Source: an uncultured Eubacteriales bacterium
GTDB lineage: Bacteria > Bacillota > Clostridia > Christensenellales > UBA1242
Direction of reading: 5' to 3'
DNA: 11,703 nucleotides
NCBI GenBank assembly: GCA_900557585.1
Contig: USTJ01000006.1
Coordinates: 1 to 11,703, forward strand
The notes below the pieces were generated by a model, which worked only from the letters and a program-made list of their open reading frames with translations, searched no databases and was not told the origin of the DNA. This document shows, piece by piece, positions 1 to 6,404 of this stretch. Within the stretch, counting starts at the first letter, position 1; each line of letters starts with the position of its first letter. The position numbers were made by a program, and so were the translations under genes.

Positions 1-1
1 A

Positions 2-307
2 ATTGTTCTGAATATTTCTTCACTTGTGAATGTTGAAAACAAAAATCTTGAAAACCGAACAACGGCAATTGAAAATGCGATTTCAAATTTGGTTGAAAAC
101 AAAAACAAACAACTTGGCTTGCTTGTTGCAAAACTTGAAAAATCAAATCCACTTTCAATTTTGAAAGCAGGATATAGCAAACTTGAAAAAGACGGCAAAG
201 ATGTTTCAAACATTTCGCAAGTTGCGGTTGGAGACACAATCAAAAACCATGTTTCTGGTGGTGAAATTGAAAGCACTGTCACAAGCATAAAGGAGAAAAA
301 ATCATGA
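2..307 (+). CDS. xseA: Exodeoxyribonuclease VII large subunit, C-terminal fragment (5' end outside window)
   Basis: Only the last ~101 codons are present; the frame is open from base 2, so the gene begins upstream. XseA is the catalytic subunit of exonuclease VII, which degrades single-stranded DNA from both ends and binds several XseB copies. What is seen is a Lys/Glu/Asn-rich helical stretch followed by the typical XseA tail: 'NPLSILKAGYSKLEKDGK', 'ISQVAVGDTI', then a short beta end with 'GGEIESTV'. This matches the family pattern (SPL..L.RGY, V..L..GD.., DG...A.V). The stop TGA overlaps the xseB start as ATGA, the usual sign of translational coupling with the small subunit. The identification rests on the tail motif plus the adjacent xseB; the nuclease core cannot be judged here. 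Confidence 0.9.
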   Translation: MVLNISSLVNVENKNLENRTTAIENAISNLVENKNKQLGLLVAKLEKSNPLSILKAGYSKLEKDGKDVSNISQVAVGDTIKNHVSGGEIESTVTSIKEKKS

Positions 308-525
308 CATATGAACAAGCAGTGAAAGAACTTGAAGAAATTCTTCAAAGTCTTGAAAATCAAGACACAAGTCTTGATGATGCTTTAAAACTTTTTGAAA
401 AAAGTGTTGAACTTTCAAAAATTTGCTTTGAAAAAATCAAACAAACTCAGGGCAAAGTTGAAATTATAAAGAAAGAACTTGATGAAATCAAAGTTCAAAA
501 TTTTGATGATATTGAAAACAAATAG
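304..525 (+). CDS. xseB: Exodeoxyribonuclease VII small subunit
   Basis: A 73-residue protein, normal length for XseB (about 60-85). It begins 'MTYEQAVKELEEILQSLEN' and continues 'SLDDALKLFEKSVELSK', the family hallmark: a two-helix hairpin with the E-x-A-hx-x-L-E-x-I pattern, then L-x-x-x-h-x-x-Y/F-E-x-G/S. XseB has no catalytic activity; several copies coat the coiled-coil arm of XseA. The start is fixed by the ATGA overlap with xseA and an AAAGGAGA ribosome site just upstream (about bases 290-297). The C-terminal third is Lys/Glu rich and divergent, as is common. It is followed after 8 bases by recN. In many Clostridia and Bacilli isoprenoid and regulatory genes (ispA, dxs, tlyA, argR) sit between xseB and recN; none are here. 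Confidence 0.95.
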   Translation: MTYEQAVKELEEILQSLENQDTSLDDALKLFEKSVELSKICFEKIKQTQGKVEIIKKELDEIKVQNFDDIENK

Positions 526-533
526 GACAAAAA

Positions 534-2231
534 ATGCTTGAAAGACTGACAATAAAAAACATTGCACTGATTCGTGAACAGTCAATCGAATTTTCAGATG
601 GACTGAATGTTTTAACGGGTGAAACTGGTGCTGGAAAATCGCTTATTATTGATTCTTTGTCGCTTCTTCTTGGTGAAAAAGCAGACAAGAGTCTTATTTC
701 GCATGGGCAAACTTCTGCGTCGGTTGAAGCAGTGTTCACTGGTCTTTCAGAAAACGTTTTGTCACTTCTTGACGAGTTTGGGCTAGATCGTGATGACACA
801 CTTATCATTTCAAGAAAAATTTCACTTGATGGCAAAAATGATTGCCGTGTGAATGGAACACTTTTCACACTTTCAATGCTAAAACGCCTTACTGCACCAC
901 TTATGGATTTGCATGGTCAGTTTGAGCACCAAAACCTTCTGAAAGTTGCAAATCATATTGATATTTTGGACAGTTTTGGAAATCTTGAAATTTCTCCACT
1001 TCTTGAAAAATATCAGATTTGTTACACAAAATATGAAGAAAATCAAAATGAACTTCGCGGGCTTGTAACAAACGATAAAGAGCGTGAAAGACTTATTGAC
1101 CTTTATTCATATCAAGTCGAAGAAATTGATAATGCAGGCTTTTATGAGGGCGAAGAAGAGGAACTGAAAGAATTTAGAAATCAAGTTCTTCACAGCGAAA
1201 GAATTTTGGAAACACTTCAAAATGTTGTGTCGCTTGGAAAGGGCGATGGCTATGAGTTTTCAGGCATTGCTGAAAGCGTGAAAAAGATTTCATCTTTGCT
1301 TGCTTCAATTTCTGAATATTCAAAAGAAATTCAACCACAACTTGACCGAATCGAGTCGCTTAAAATTGAACTTGAAGACACAATAGACACACTTGAAGAA
1401 ATCAAAGATAACATGTATTTCGACGAGCAAAAAGCAAAACAAAATGAGGAAAGACTAGATCTTCTTAGTTCGCTTAAAAAGAAATATGGTTCATCGGTTT
1501 CAGAGATAATTGAATATCGAAACAAAACCGCAAACGAACTTGAAAAACTTATTTCTTCTGAAAATAGAGTAATTGAACTGAAAAAAGAACAAGAGAAACT
1601 TGAAAAAGAACTTTGCGAGAGAGCAGACGAACTTTCAAAAGCAAGAAAAGAAAGTGCTTTAAAAATGCAAACAGAAGTGACTGCGGAACTTAAAAGTCTT
1701 GGAATGAAGAGTGCAAGTTTCGTTATCAAAATTGATGCACTTGGGCTTGAAAATCGAACTGTTAAAGGTTTTGACAGGGTAGAATTCATGTTTTCTGCAA
1801 ACCTTGGTGAAGAAGTAAAACCATTAAAGGCTGTTGCAAGTGGCGGTGAAATGAGCCGTTTCATGCTTGCAGTAAAGAACATAACAGCAAAAATTGAGGG
1901 AATTTCAACATTGATTTTTGACGAGATTGACACTGGTGTAAGTGGCATGATGGCGCTTGTTCTTGGCGAAAAACTTTGCAAAGTTTCATCGTTTGCACAA
2001 GTGATTTGCGTAACCCACTTGGCACAAGTTGCAAGTTTTGGAAAAACACATTTCTTAATTGAAAAGTCTGAAAAAGACGGAAGAACCCTAACTTCGGTTT
2101 ATCCTCTTGACAAACAAGGAAGAGTGAAGGAAATTGCAAGACTTGTTAGTGGTGTGATTTCACAAAATGCAATTTCAAGTGCCGAAGAACTTTTGAAAAA
2201 TGCCGAAGAATTTCAGAAAAATTTGAAATGA
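534..2231 (+). CDS. recN: DNA repair protein RecN
   Basis: 565 residues, full length for RecN (about 550-570). RecN is an SMC-like ATPase acting early at DNA double-strand breaks, in the cytoplasm on the nucleoid. Seen in sequence: N-terminal 'MLERLTIKNIALI', Walker A GETGAGKS at residues 29-36, the Q-loop-like 'DLHGQFEHQNLL' near residues 125-136, a long charged coiled-coil middle (about 150-380), the ABC signature SGGE at 436-439 followed by MSRFMLAVK, Walker B 'LIFDEIDTGVSG' with D463/E464, and a late switch-His region 'VICVTHLAQVASFG'. All ATPase elements are intact. An AGGA ribosome site (524-527) lies 6 bases before the ATG and overlaps the xseB stop, so recN is probably in the xse operon. 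The next gene is spoIVB, the classic clostridial order. Confidence 0.97.
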   Translation: MLERLTIKNIALIREQSIEFSDGLNVLTGETGAGKSLIIDSLSLLLGEKADKSLISHGQTSASVEAVFTGLSENVLSLLDEFGLDRDDTLIISRKISLDGKNDCRVNGTLFTLSMLKRLTAPLMDLHGQFEHQNLLKVANHIDILDSFGNLEISPLLEKYQICYTKYEENQNELRGLVTNDKERERLIDLYSYQVEEIDNAGFYEGEEEELKEFRNQVLHSERILETLQNVVSLGKGDGYEFSGIAESVKKISSLLASISEYSKEIQPQLDRIESLKIELEDTIDTLEEIKDNMYFDEQKAKQNEERLDLLSSLKKKYGSSVSEIIEYRNKTANELEKLISSENRVIELKKEQEKLEKELCERADELSKARKESALKMQTEVTAELKSLGMKSASFVIKIDALGLENRTVKGFDRVEFMFSANLGEEVKPLKAVASGGEMSRFMLAVKNITAKIEGISTLIFDEIDTGVSGMMALVLGEKLCKVSSFAQVICVTHLAQVASFGKTHFLIEKSEKDGRTLTSVYPLDKQGRVKEIARLVSGVISQNAISSAEELLKNAEEFQKNLK

Positions 2232-2254
2232 TACATATATTTTATAAAACAAAC

Positions 2255-2291
2255 AAAAACTATCCACATGAGAAAGCGGGTAGTTTTTTTT
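2255..2291 (+). terminator. Terminator-like hairpin after recN, enclosing the spoIVB start codon
   Basis: The left arm AAAAACTATCC (2255-2265) pairs with GGGTAGTTTTT (2278-2288) through 11 pairs, one of them U-G, across a 12-base loop (2266-2277). The run of eight T ends at 2291. A-tract, stem and U-tract form a typical, if weak, intrinsic terminator. The spoIVB ATG at 2268-2270 lies in the loop. This is either the recN terminator overlapping the next gene's start, a control hairpin for spoIVB, or chance in AT-rich DNA. Confidence 0.5.
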
Positions 2292-3437
2292 GATACACTC
2301 AAATTTGCCTTTAAAAATGTTGTTTTTGTTTTGCTTGGCATTGTTTTTTCGCTTTCTTTTTTGTGTACAAATTCAGAAGTGCAAAAAATTGAAAATTGCT
2401 CGGCAGAAGCAGTAAGTTTTCAAACTGCAAACAAATTTACTGACTTTTTTGATAAACTGAAAAACATTTTTGGTGGAAAAGAAAAATCCGAGAATAGCGG
2501 CAGAGAAATGAGCGTTTATCTTGGTGGATATCCTCTTGGATTTACGCTTGAATGCGAAGGCGTTTTGATTGTTGCTCTTGGCGATGTTGAAACCGAAAAT
2601 GGAACAGTTCGCCCTTCTAAAAACAAGAACATTAAAGAAGGAGATGTGCTTTATAGCGTGAATGGTCAAGTCATAAAATCTGCAACACATCTTCATGGGC
2701 TTTTGAACATGCAATCTTCACCAAAAGTTGCAAATATTGTTTTGAAACGTGCCGACCAAATTATAAATGAAACAATCGAGCCTGTAAAAGAGATTCCATC
2801 AAATATGTATCGTCTTGGCTTTTGGATTCGTGACAATGCCGCTGGCGTTGGAACACTTACATATGTTCGTGAAGACAACTTGCGCTTTGGTGCGCTTGGA
2901 CACCCAGTTCAAGATGTCGACACTGGAAAACTTTTGCCAGTTTCGGGTGGAAATATTTATAAGTGCAACATTGTTGGCTATAATAAAGGAACTCGCGGAA
3001 ATCCGGGTGAACTTCGCGGACTTTTTCTTCGAACTGGCTCAAAAATTGGAACACTTGACAATAATAATGAATATGGTGTTTATGGCACAATTTCCGAAGA
3101 CTATGTGAAAAGATTATCAAAGCCTGTGAAGGTTGGATTTCGTGACAGTGTAAAAACTGGAAAAGCCAAAATTTTGTGTACGATTGATGGAACAATGCCA
3201 AAAGAATATGACATTGAAATTGTAAAACTTTCGCACCAATCAAAAAGCGACAAAAAGAGCATGGTCATTAAAATTGTTGATGAAGAACTCATTTCAAAAA
3301 CTGGCGGAATTGTTCAAGGAATGAGTGGAAGTCCAATTGTTCAAAACGGAAAACTTGTTGGAGCGGTGACACATGTATTTGTGAGCGACCCAACAAAAGG
3401 CTTTGGGGTTTATATTGATTGGATGATTGATGGCTAA
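2268..3437 (+). CDS. spoIVB: SpoIVB serine peptidase (stage IV sporulation protein B)
   Basis: 389 residues. SpoIVB is made in the forespore, crosses into the intermembrane space and triggers the SpoIVFB/sigma-K checkpoint by proteolysis. Visible parts: an N-terminal membrane anchor/signal segment (about residues 16-34), a PDZ domain (about 95-165, with 'EGDVLYSVNGQ'), and an S55 peptidase domain. The family blocks 'LGFWIRDNAAGVGTLTYV', 'FGALGHPV' and 'GGIVQGMSGSPIVQNGKLVG' are present. The inferred triad is H212, D338 and S353; the D-to-S spacing of 15 equals that recalled for B. subtilis (D363/S378), so it should be active. The ATG at 2268 is chosen because no other in-frame ATG precedes the anchor (a TTG at codon 22 would delete part of it). 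There is no Shine-Dalgarno before it and it sits in a hairpin loop, which is unusual. The next gene is spo0A, the conserved order. Confidence 0.96.
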   Translation: MRKRVVFFDTLKFAFKNVVFVLLGIVFSLSFLCTNSEVQKIENCSAEAVSFQTANKFTDFFDKLKNIFGGKEKSENSGREMSVYLGGYPLGFTLECEGVLIVALGDVETENGTVRPSKNKNIKEGDVLYSVNGQVIKSATHLHGLLNMQSSPKVANIVLKRADQIINETIEPVKEIPSNMYRLGFWIRDNAAGVGTLTYVREDNLRFGALGHPVQDVDTGKLLPVSGGNIYKCNIVGYNKGTRGNPGELRGLFLRTGSKIGTLDNNNEYGVYGTISEDYVKRLSKPVKVGFRDSVKTGKAKILCTIDGTMPKEYDIEIVKLSHQSKSDKKSMVIKIVDEELISKTGGIVQGMSGSPIVQNGKLVGAVTHVFVSDPTKGFGVYIDWMIDG

Positions 3438-3474
3438 ATCAAAATATGGCTTAAAATCATTTATAAAAAATGGC

Positions 3475-3519
3475 AAAAAAATCATAAAATTTTTGTGAAA
3501 GGGGTTTTATGATTTTTTT
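3475..3519 (+). terminator. Terminator downstream of spoIVB
   Basis: A perfect 15-pair inverted repeat (left arm 3475-3489, right arm 3505-3519) surrounds a 15-base loop ending GGGG. The right arm ends in seven T and the left arm begins with seven A. It is AT-rich with only one G-C pair per arm, but long, and lies about 40 bases after the spoIVB stop. The A/T symmetry means it could also form on the minus strand, but no minus-strand gene uses it. The 256-base gap (3438-3693) otherwise holds very AT-rich DNA and the spo0A promoter. Confidence 0.7.
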
Positions 3520-3620
3520 ATTGATTTTGAATAATTTTTGCTTTTTTGCTAAAAATTTGGTTATTTTTTAATAAAAAAAACAAAATAATTCAATAATTTT
3601 GTAAAATATTTAAAAAACAC

Positions 3621-3649
3621 TTGTGTTAAAACTTTGAAAGTGGTATGAT
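3621..3649 (+). promoter_or_regulatory. Sigma-A-type extended -10 promoter for spo0A
   Basis: -35 TTGTGT (3621-3626), a 17-base spacer, then -10 TATGAT (3644-3649), one mismatch from TATAAT. TG at 3641-3642 forms an extended -10, which offsets the weak -35. The expected transcript start is near 3656, about 38 bases before the ATG. No sigma-H-type promoter (AGGA...GAAT), which B. subtilis spo0A uses, was seen. Confidence 0.6.
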
Positions 3650-3657
3650 GTACCCGT

Positions 3658-3677
3658 GTTTGGTTTTCGAACCTAAC
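3658..3677 (+). promoter_or_regulatory. Leader hairpin with 0A-box-like site before spo0A
   Basis: GTTTGGTT (3658-3665) and AACCTAAC (3670-3677) pair through 8 positions, one a U-U mismatch, around a TTCG loop. The hairpin ends directly before the GGAGG ribosome site (3679-3683), which is 10 bases from the ATG. TTTCGAA at 3665-3671 is one base off the 0A box TGTCGAA and sits just downstream of the promoter, where a bound regulator could repress. Both readings are inferences from a short motif. Confidence 0.3.
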
Positions 3678-3693
3678 TGGAGGAGCCTGTCAA

Positions 3694-4473
3694 ATGTGTT
3701 ATAAAATATGTTACTTTCAAAAGGATGACCGAGATGGCACTAAATTTTTCAATAAGGAAAACCTTTTGAAATTGGGTTTCAGTGTTGAAACCGTGTGTGG
3801 CAAATGCCAAAATGCCTTTGAACATTTTTCAAAGAACCGCGTTGATATTTTGATTATTGACGCCACAGGGTTAGACAAGGAACGTTTGTCACTGGCTGTC
3901 GACATAATTTATAATAACTATTGTAAAAATATATTGGTCGTTGCCAGTGAAAAGTTCGGTGCAAGAGACGATATCTATTTTCTCGCTCCAGAAGATATGG
4001 AAAATATAGATCTTAAAATTGATACAGTTTTGCTGGATATCAAACGAAAACAAGAGGGAATGTGTTCAAAAAACATTCCACTTATCAAATCTAAAATTTG
4101 CGAGTTACTGTTAAAATTGCGTTTCAACAGCCGTCTTGATGGGTTTAAATACTATGTCGAGGCTGTTTGCAAAATTTTCTTGCGCTTTCCTGAAAGATAT
4201 TCAATGATGGATATCTATCGAGAAATTGGTGAGATATACGGCAAAAGTGCATATGCAGTTGAGAAGAGCATGAGAAGTGCTCTCCTTTCTGCTACAAAGA
4301 AATTGAATTCGCTTCCAGAAACAAGAGAAAATGAAAAACTTCGTGGGCTTTTGGCATATGACATAAACAATCGTCTCACAACAAACATGCTTGTGAATAA
4401 ACTTGTTCTTGATGAAGACATTAAAGAGTCGGTTGGAAGCAAAATAAGTTCTCTTGCAATCAATGTTTTATAA
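3694..4473 (+). CDS. spo0A: Divergent Spo0A-type response regulator
   Basis: 259 residues, close to Spo0A (about 265-275). The identity comes from the C-terminal half and the position after spoIVB. Residues ~133-245 follow Spo0A_C: 'LDGFKYYVEAVCKIFL', then a helix-turn-helix 'DIYREIGEIYGKSAYAVEKSMRSALL' in place of the usual '[22 protein letters not shown]', ending 'MLVNKLVLD' like 'MVADKLRLE'. The receiver (1-115) is degraded. Acidic residues D11/D12 and the phospho-acceptor D56 ('ILIIDATG') are kept, but the M-P after the Asp is lost and the switch Lys of 'LKPFD' is Ala in 'FLAPEDMEN' (A98). Recognition-helix residues also differ (SRVER to YAVEK). A good GGAGG site fixes the start. It could be a true Spo0A with altered activation, or a paralogue that replaced it. 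The family call is firm; phosphorelay control is doubtful. Confidence 0.85.
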   Translation: MCYKICYFQKDDRDGTKFFNKENLLKLGFSVETVCGKCQNAFEHFSKNRVDILIIDATGLDKERLSLAVDIIYNNYCKNILVVASEKFGARDDIYFLAPEDMENIDLKIDTVLLDIKRKQEGMCSKNIPLIKSKICELLLKLRFNSRLDGFKYYVEAVCKIFLRFPERYSMMDIYREIGEIYGKSAYAVEKSMRSALLSATKKLNSLPETRENEKLRGLLAYDINNRLTTNMLVNKLVLDEDIKESVGSKISSLAINVL

Positions 4474-4488
4474 AATGCAACATATAAT
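4461..4488 (+). promoter_or_regulatory. Putative sigma-E-like promoter for spoIIM-like gene
   Basis: CATATAAT (4481-4488) differs by one base from the B. subtilis sigma-E -10 CATACAAT. CAATGTT (4461-4467) matches 5 of 7 positions of the -35 KMATATT, with a 13-base spacer. The start would fall about base 4494-4496, on the ATG itself, giving a leaderless message. The same bases contain a perfect TATAAT (4483-4488), but no sigma-A -35 lies at 16-18 bases. B. subtilis spoIIM is a sigma-E gene, which agrees. Confidence 0.35.
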
Positions 4489-4510
4489 AGAATATGAAAC
4501 CATATTCTAT
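4487..4510. repeat. Perfect 10-bp inverted repeat over the spoIIM-like start codon
   Basis: ATAGAATATG (4487-4496) and CATATTCTAT (4501-4510) are exact reverse complements around a 4-base AAAC centre. The start ATG occupies the last three bases of the left arm. If transcribed from further upstream it would form a hairpin hiding the start; if the message starts at the ATG it can act only as a DNA dyad, for example an operator. Confidence 0.7.
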
Positions 4511-5114
4511 CAAAGAGCAATTTGCATTTCATTTTAAAGAAAACATTTATAGATATGTGATAATTTTTGCAGTTTGTATCCTTGCTATTGCGGTTGGGAT
4601 ATATCTTGCAATCAGTGGATTTTCATATTCATCACTTTTAACAAGTGCCGACAAAAATTTGTTTGGCTATATTTCGGGCACCGCCGAATATGGCTCTATT
4701 TTTTGGTCACGCTTTTTGTCACTTTTGCTTTGTCTTATCTTGATTTTCTGTTTCAACATTGTTCGTGAAACAGCCTTTTTGAACTATGTATATTTGGCAT
4801 ATCAAATGTGCCTTGTTGTTTTGTCGTCTTCGGCAATAATTTCGCTTTATGGTCTTTCTGGCATTTTGAATGTCATATTTTTTGTTGCGCCAATAAACTT
4901 TGTGAACTTTGCGCTTTTGTCATATGTTTCGGTTGTTTCAATGGAGCGGGCAACATATGCGAAAAAGTATAGAGTGGGCTTTGTTTCAAGTTTTAGAGAA
5001 TGCTCTTATCTGAAAAGGTTTTTGATTTCCTTTTTGGTGTTTTTTGTGTTTTGCGCACTTTATAGTTTTGTTTTGCCACTGATATTGAAAAGTTTCGTGG
5101 TTGTGAACTACTAA
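4494..5114 (+). CDS. spoIIM: Stage II sporulation protein M-like membrane protein
   Basis: 206 residues, near SpoIIM length (about 200-215). SpoIIM is the membrane anchor of the SpoIID-SpoIIM-SpoIIP machine that remodels septal peptidoglycan during engulfment. Seen: a short basic N-terminus ('IKEQFAFHFKENIYRY'), about five hydrophobic segments (roughly residues 20-42, 70-88, 100-128, 128-150 and 175-200), an internal 'FFVAPINFVNFALLSY' resembling the 'VLPQN' loop region of SpoIIM, and a C-terminal segment ending 'LPLILKSFV', similar to the family end 'LSPILMKWV'. Sequence similarity is weak; the call rests on topology, length and the position after spoIVB-spo0A. The ATG is 20 bases after the spo0A stop with no ribosome site. 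It could be a lineage-specific membrane protein instead. Confidence 0.6.
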   Translation: MKPYSIKEQFAFHFKENIYRYVIIFAVCILAIAVGIYLAISGFSYSSLLTSADKNLFGYISGTAEYGSIFWSRFLSLLLCLILIFCFNIVRETAFLNYVYLAYQMCLVVLSSSAIISLYGLSGILNVIFFVAPINFVNFALLSYVSVVSMERATYAKKYRVGFVSSFRECSYLKRFLISFLVFFVFCALYSFVLPLILKSFVVVNY

Positions 5115-5145
5115 TGTATAATTTGTCGAATTTTAGCAAAAAATA
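5115..5145 (+). promoter_or_regulatory. Putative sigma-F-like promoter for dacF-like gene, with 0A box in the spacer
   Basis: TGTATA (5115-5120) matches the sigma-F -35 WGYATA, and GCAAAAAATA (5136-5145) matches the -10 GGNRANANTR at all but the second base, with a 15-base spacer (family 14-15). B. subtilis dacF is a sigma-F gene, so function and motif agree. An exact 0A box TGTCGAA lies at 5124-5130 inside the spacer. A TATAAT at 5117-5122 overlaps the -35, but no good sigma-A -35 is at the right distance. The predicted start is near 5152. Confidence 0.4.
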
Positions 5146-5169
5146 ATGATAATCAAAGGGGATTATCAT
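5146..5169 (+). repeat. 9-bp inverted repeat holding the dac ribosome site in its loop
   Basis: ATGATAATC (5146-5154) and GATTATCAT (5161-5169) are exact complements; the 6-base loop AAAGGG plus the first stem G gives the Shine-Dalgarno AAAGGGG (5155-5161). The ATG at 5170 follows the stem directly. In a transcript starting upstream of 5146 this could limit ribosome access; with the predicted sigma-F start near 5152 the left arm would be mostly missing and the site open. Confidence 0.6.
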
Positions 5170-6339
5170 ATGAAAAAGTTAAGATTTATTTCAGTTTTTG
5201 TTGCTCTTTTTGCGCTTATGCTTCCGTTTAACATTCGCAAAGAAAAGTTTGCAAAAGCAGAAAACAAAACACCAGAACTAGAATTTCAATGTTCAGCGTC
5301 CATTCTTTATGACGCAAAAAGCAAAACTGTTTTGCACTCTTATAATGAAGATAAAAAACTTCCAATTGCAAGCATGACAAAACTTATGACACTTTTGCTT
5401 GTTTTTGAAGAAATAGACAAGGGAAACTTGTCTCTTGACCAAAAAATCAAAATAAGTCAAAACGCTGCCGATGCAGAAGGTTCAGAAGCATTTCTTGATG
5501 CGAAAAGTGAATATTTGCTATCAGACCTTATCATGACAGTTATTGTTTGTTCGGCGAATGACAGTGCTGTTGCTCTTGCTGAAACAGTTGCCGGAAGCGA
5601 GGTTGCTTTTGCAAGAAAAATGAATAAAAAAGCAAATGAACTTGGGCTTATCAACACCAACTTTATAAATGCAACAGGTCTTCCTGCAATTGACCACTAT
5701 TCGTCTGCAAAAGACATTTCAATCATCTATTCTCAAATTTGCGACAATCCGGTTTACAGAAAATATAGCAGAATTTGGACAACCGAACTTGTGCATCCAT
5801 CAGGAAGAAAAACCGACATTGTGAACACAAATCGTTTAATCAGGACATTTGAAGGATGTGACAGCGGAAAAACTGGATATACAAAAGAAGCCGGATATTG
5901 TTTGGCTGCATCTGCAACAAGGGGCGACATGAGGCTTGTTTCAGTTATCATTGGTGCAAAAACAAGCAAAGAGCGTTTCAACAGTGTTGCAAACATGTTT
6001 AACTATGGCTTCGATAACTTTGAAAACAAAATTGTTGTTTCAAGCGAAAAGCCAATTTTTACAGCAAACATAAAGAATAGCAAAATCAAAACTGCCGAAG
6101 TTTTTGCAAAAGAAGACTTTGTAAAGTTCTTGAAAAAAGGAGAAGAATTTGAGCATTCTTTGAACTTTGAAGAAAAGACAATAAAGGCACCAATCAAGGC
6201 AGGAGAGAGCGTTGGAAAACTTATGGTTCTTGACAAAAACAACATTGTGGTTTTTGAAACAGACCTTGTTTTGCATGAAGATGTAAATGCAATAAAACTT
6301 GGTGAAATCATTCATAAAATATACGAAAACATTGCCTAG
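5170..6339 (+). CDS. dacF: D-alanyl-D-alanine carboxypeptidase (S11 family), DacF-like
   Basis: 389 residues from the ATG at 5170. The enzyme removes the terminal D-Ala from peptidoglycan stem peptides on the outer membrane face; in spores this sets cortex cross-linking. Seen: a signal peptide (residues ~1-30, 'FISVFVALFALMLPF'), then the S11 triad: SMTK at 68-71 (nucleophile S68, base K71), SAN at 128-130 and KTG at 234-236. A C-terminal beta-rich domain follows (about 290-375), and the tail 'GEIIHKIYENIA' may be a membrane-attachment helix. The catalytic residues are intact. The start at 5170 is chosen over the ATG at 5146 because AAAGGGG lies 8 bases before it and the sequence then reads as a clean signal peptide. 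Position among sporulation genes and a sigma-F-like promoter favour DacF over vegetative DacA; the enzyme class is certain, the exact orthologue is not. Confidence 0.92.
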   Translation: MKKLRFISVFVALFALMLPFNIRKEKFAKAENKTPELEFQCSASILYDAKSKTVLHSYNEDKKLPIASMTKLMTLLLVFEEIDKGNLSLDQKIKISQNAADAEGSEAFLDAKSEYLLSDLIMTVIVCSANDSAVALAETVAGSEVAFARKMNKKANELGLINTNFINATGLPAIDHYSSAKDISIIYSQICDNPVYRKYSRIWTTELVHPSGRKTDIVNTNRLIRTFEGCDSGKTGYTKEAGYCLAASATRGDMRLVSVIIGAKTSKERFNSVANMFNYGFDNFENKIVVSSEKPIFTANIKNSKIKTAEVFAKEDFVKFLKKGEEFEHSLNFEEKTIKAPIKAGESVGKLMVLDKNNIVVFETDLVLHEDVNAIKLGEIIHKIYENIA

Positions 6340-6365
6340 ACGTAAATTTTCTACAAAATGGCACA

Positions 6366-6404
6366 AAAAAGTGGCACGGAGCATGATGCATCGTGCCCTT
6401 TTGT
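6366..6404 (+). terminator. Terminator downstream of dacF-like gene
   Basis: GGCACG (6373-6378) pairs with CGTGCC (6392-6397) around a 13-base loop. The stem extends through G6371-C6398 and A-T pairs once T6372 is bulged, and ends in TTTTGTTT (6399-6406). It begins about 25 bases after the dac stop. The U-tract runs straight into the -35 of the next promoter, so the gap is very compact. Confidence 0.75.

Noticed and set aside
1331..1981. Long minus-strand Ser/Phe-rich frame inside recN
   Set aside because: Mirror of the Glu/Lys-rich recN coding strand; recN motifs are intact across it.
2208..2240. Sigma-F/sigma-G promoter before spoIVB (CATATAT at 2234-2240)
   Set aside because: The -10 matches poorly and no -35 GNATA lies at 17-18 bases; the nearest GAATT is 21 bases away.
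3634..3649. TTGAAA close to TATGAT as a -35/-10 pair for spo0A
   Set aside because: The spacing is only 4 bases; TTGTGT at 3621 with a 17-base spacer is the workable partner.
2912..4163. Further 0A-box-like heptamers inside coding sequence (for example near 2912, 3896 and 4157)
   Set aside because: One-mismatch matches within genes are expected by chance and have no promoter next to them.
5146..5169. Earlier ATG as start of the dacF-like gene
   Set aside because: It would place charged residues before the signal peptide and lies in the hairpin arm; the AAAGGGG site serves the ATG at 5170.
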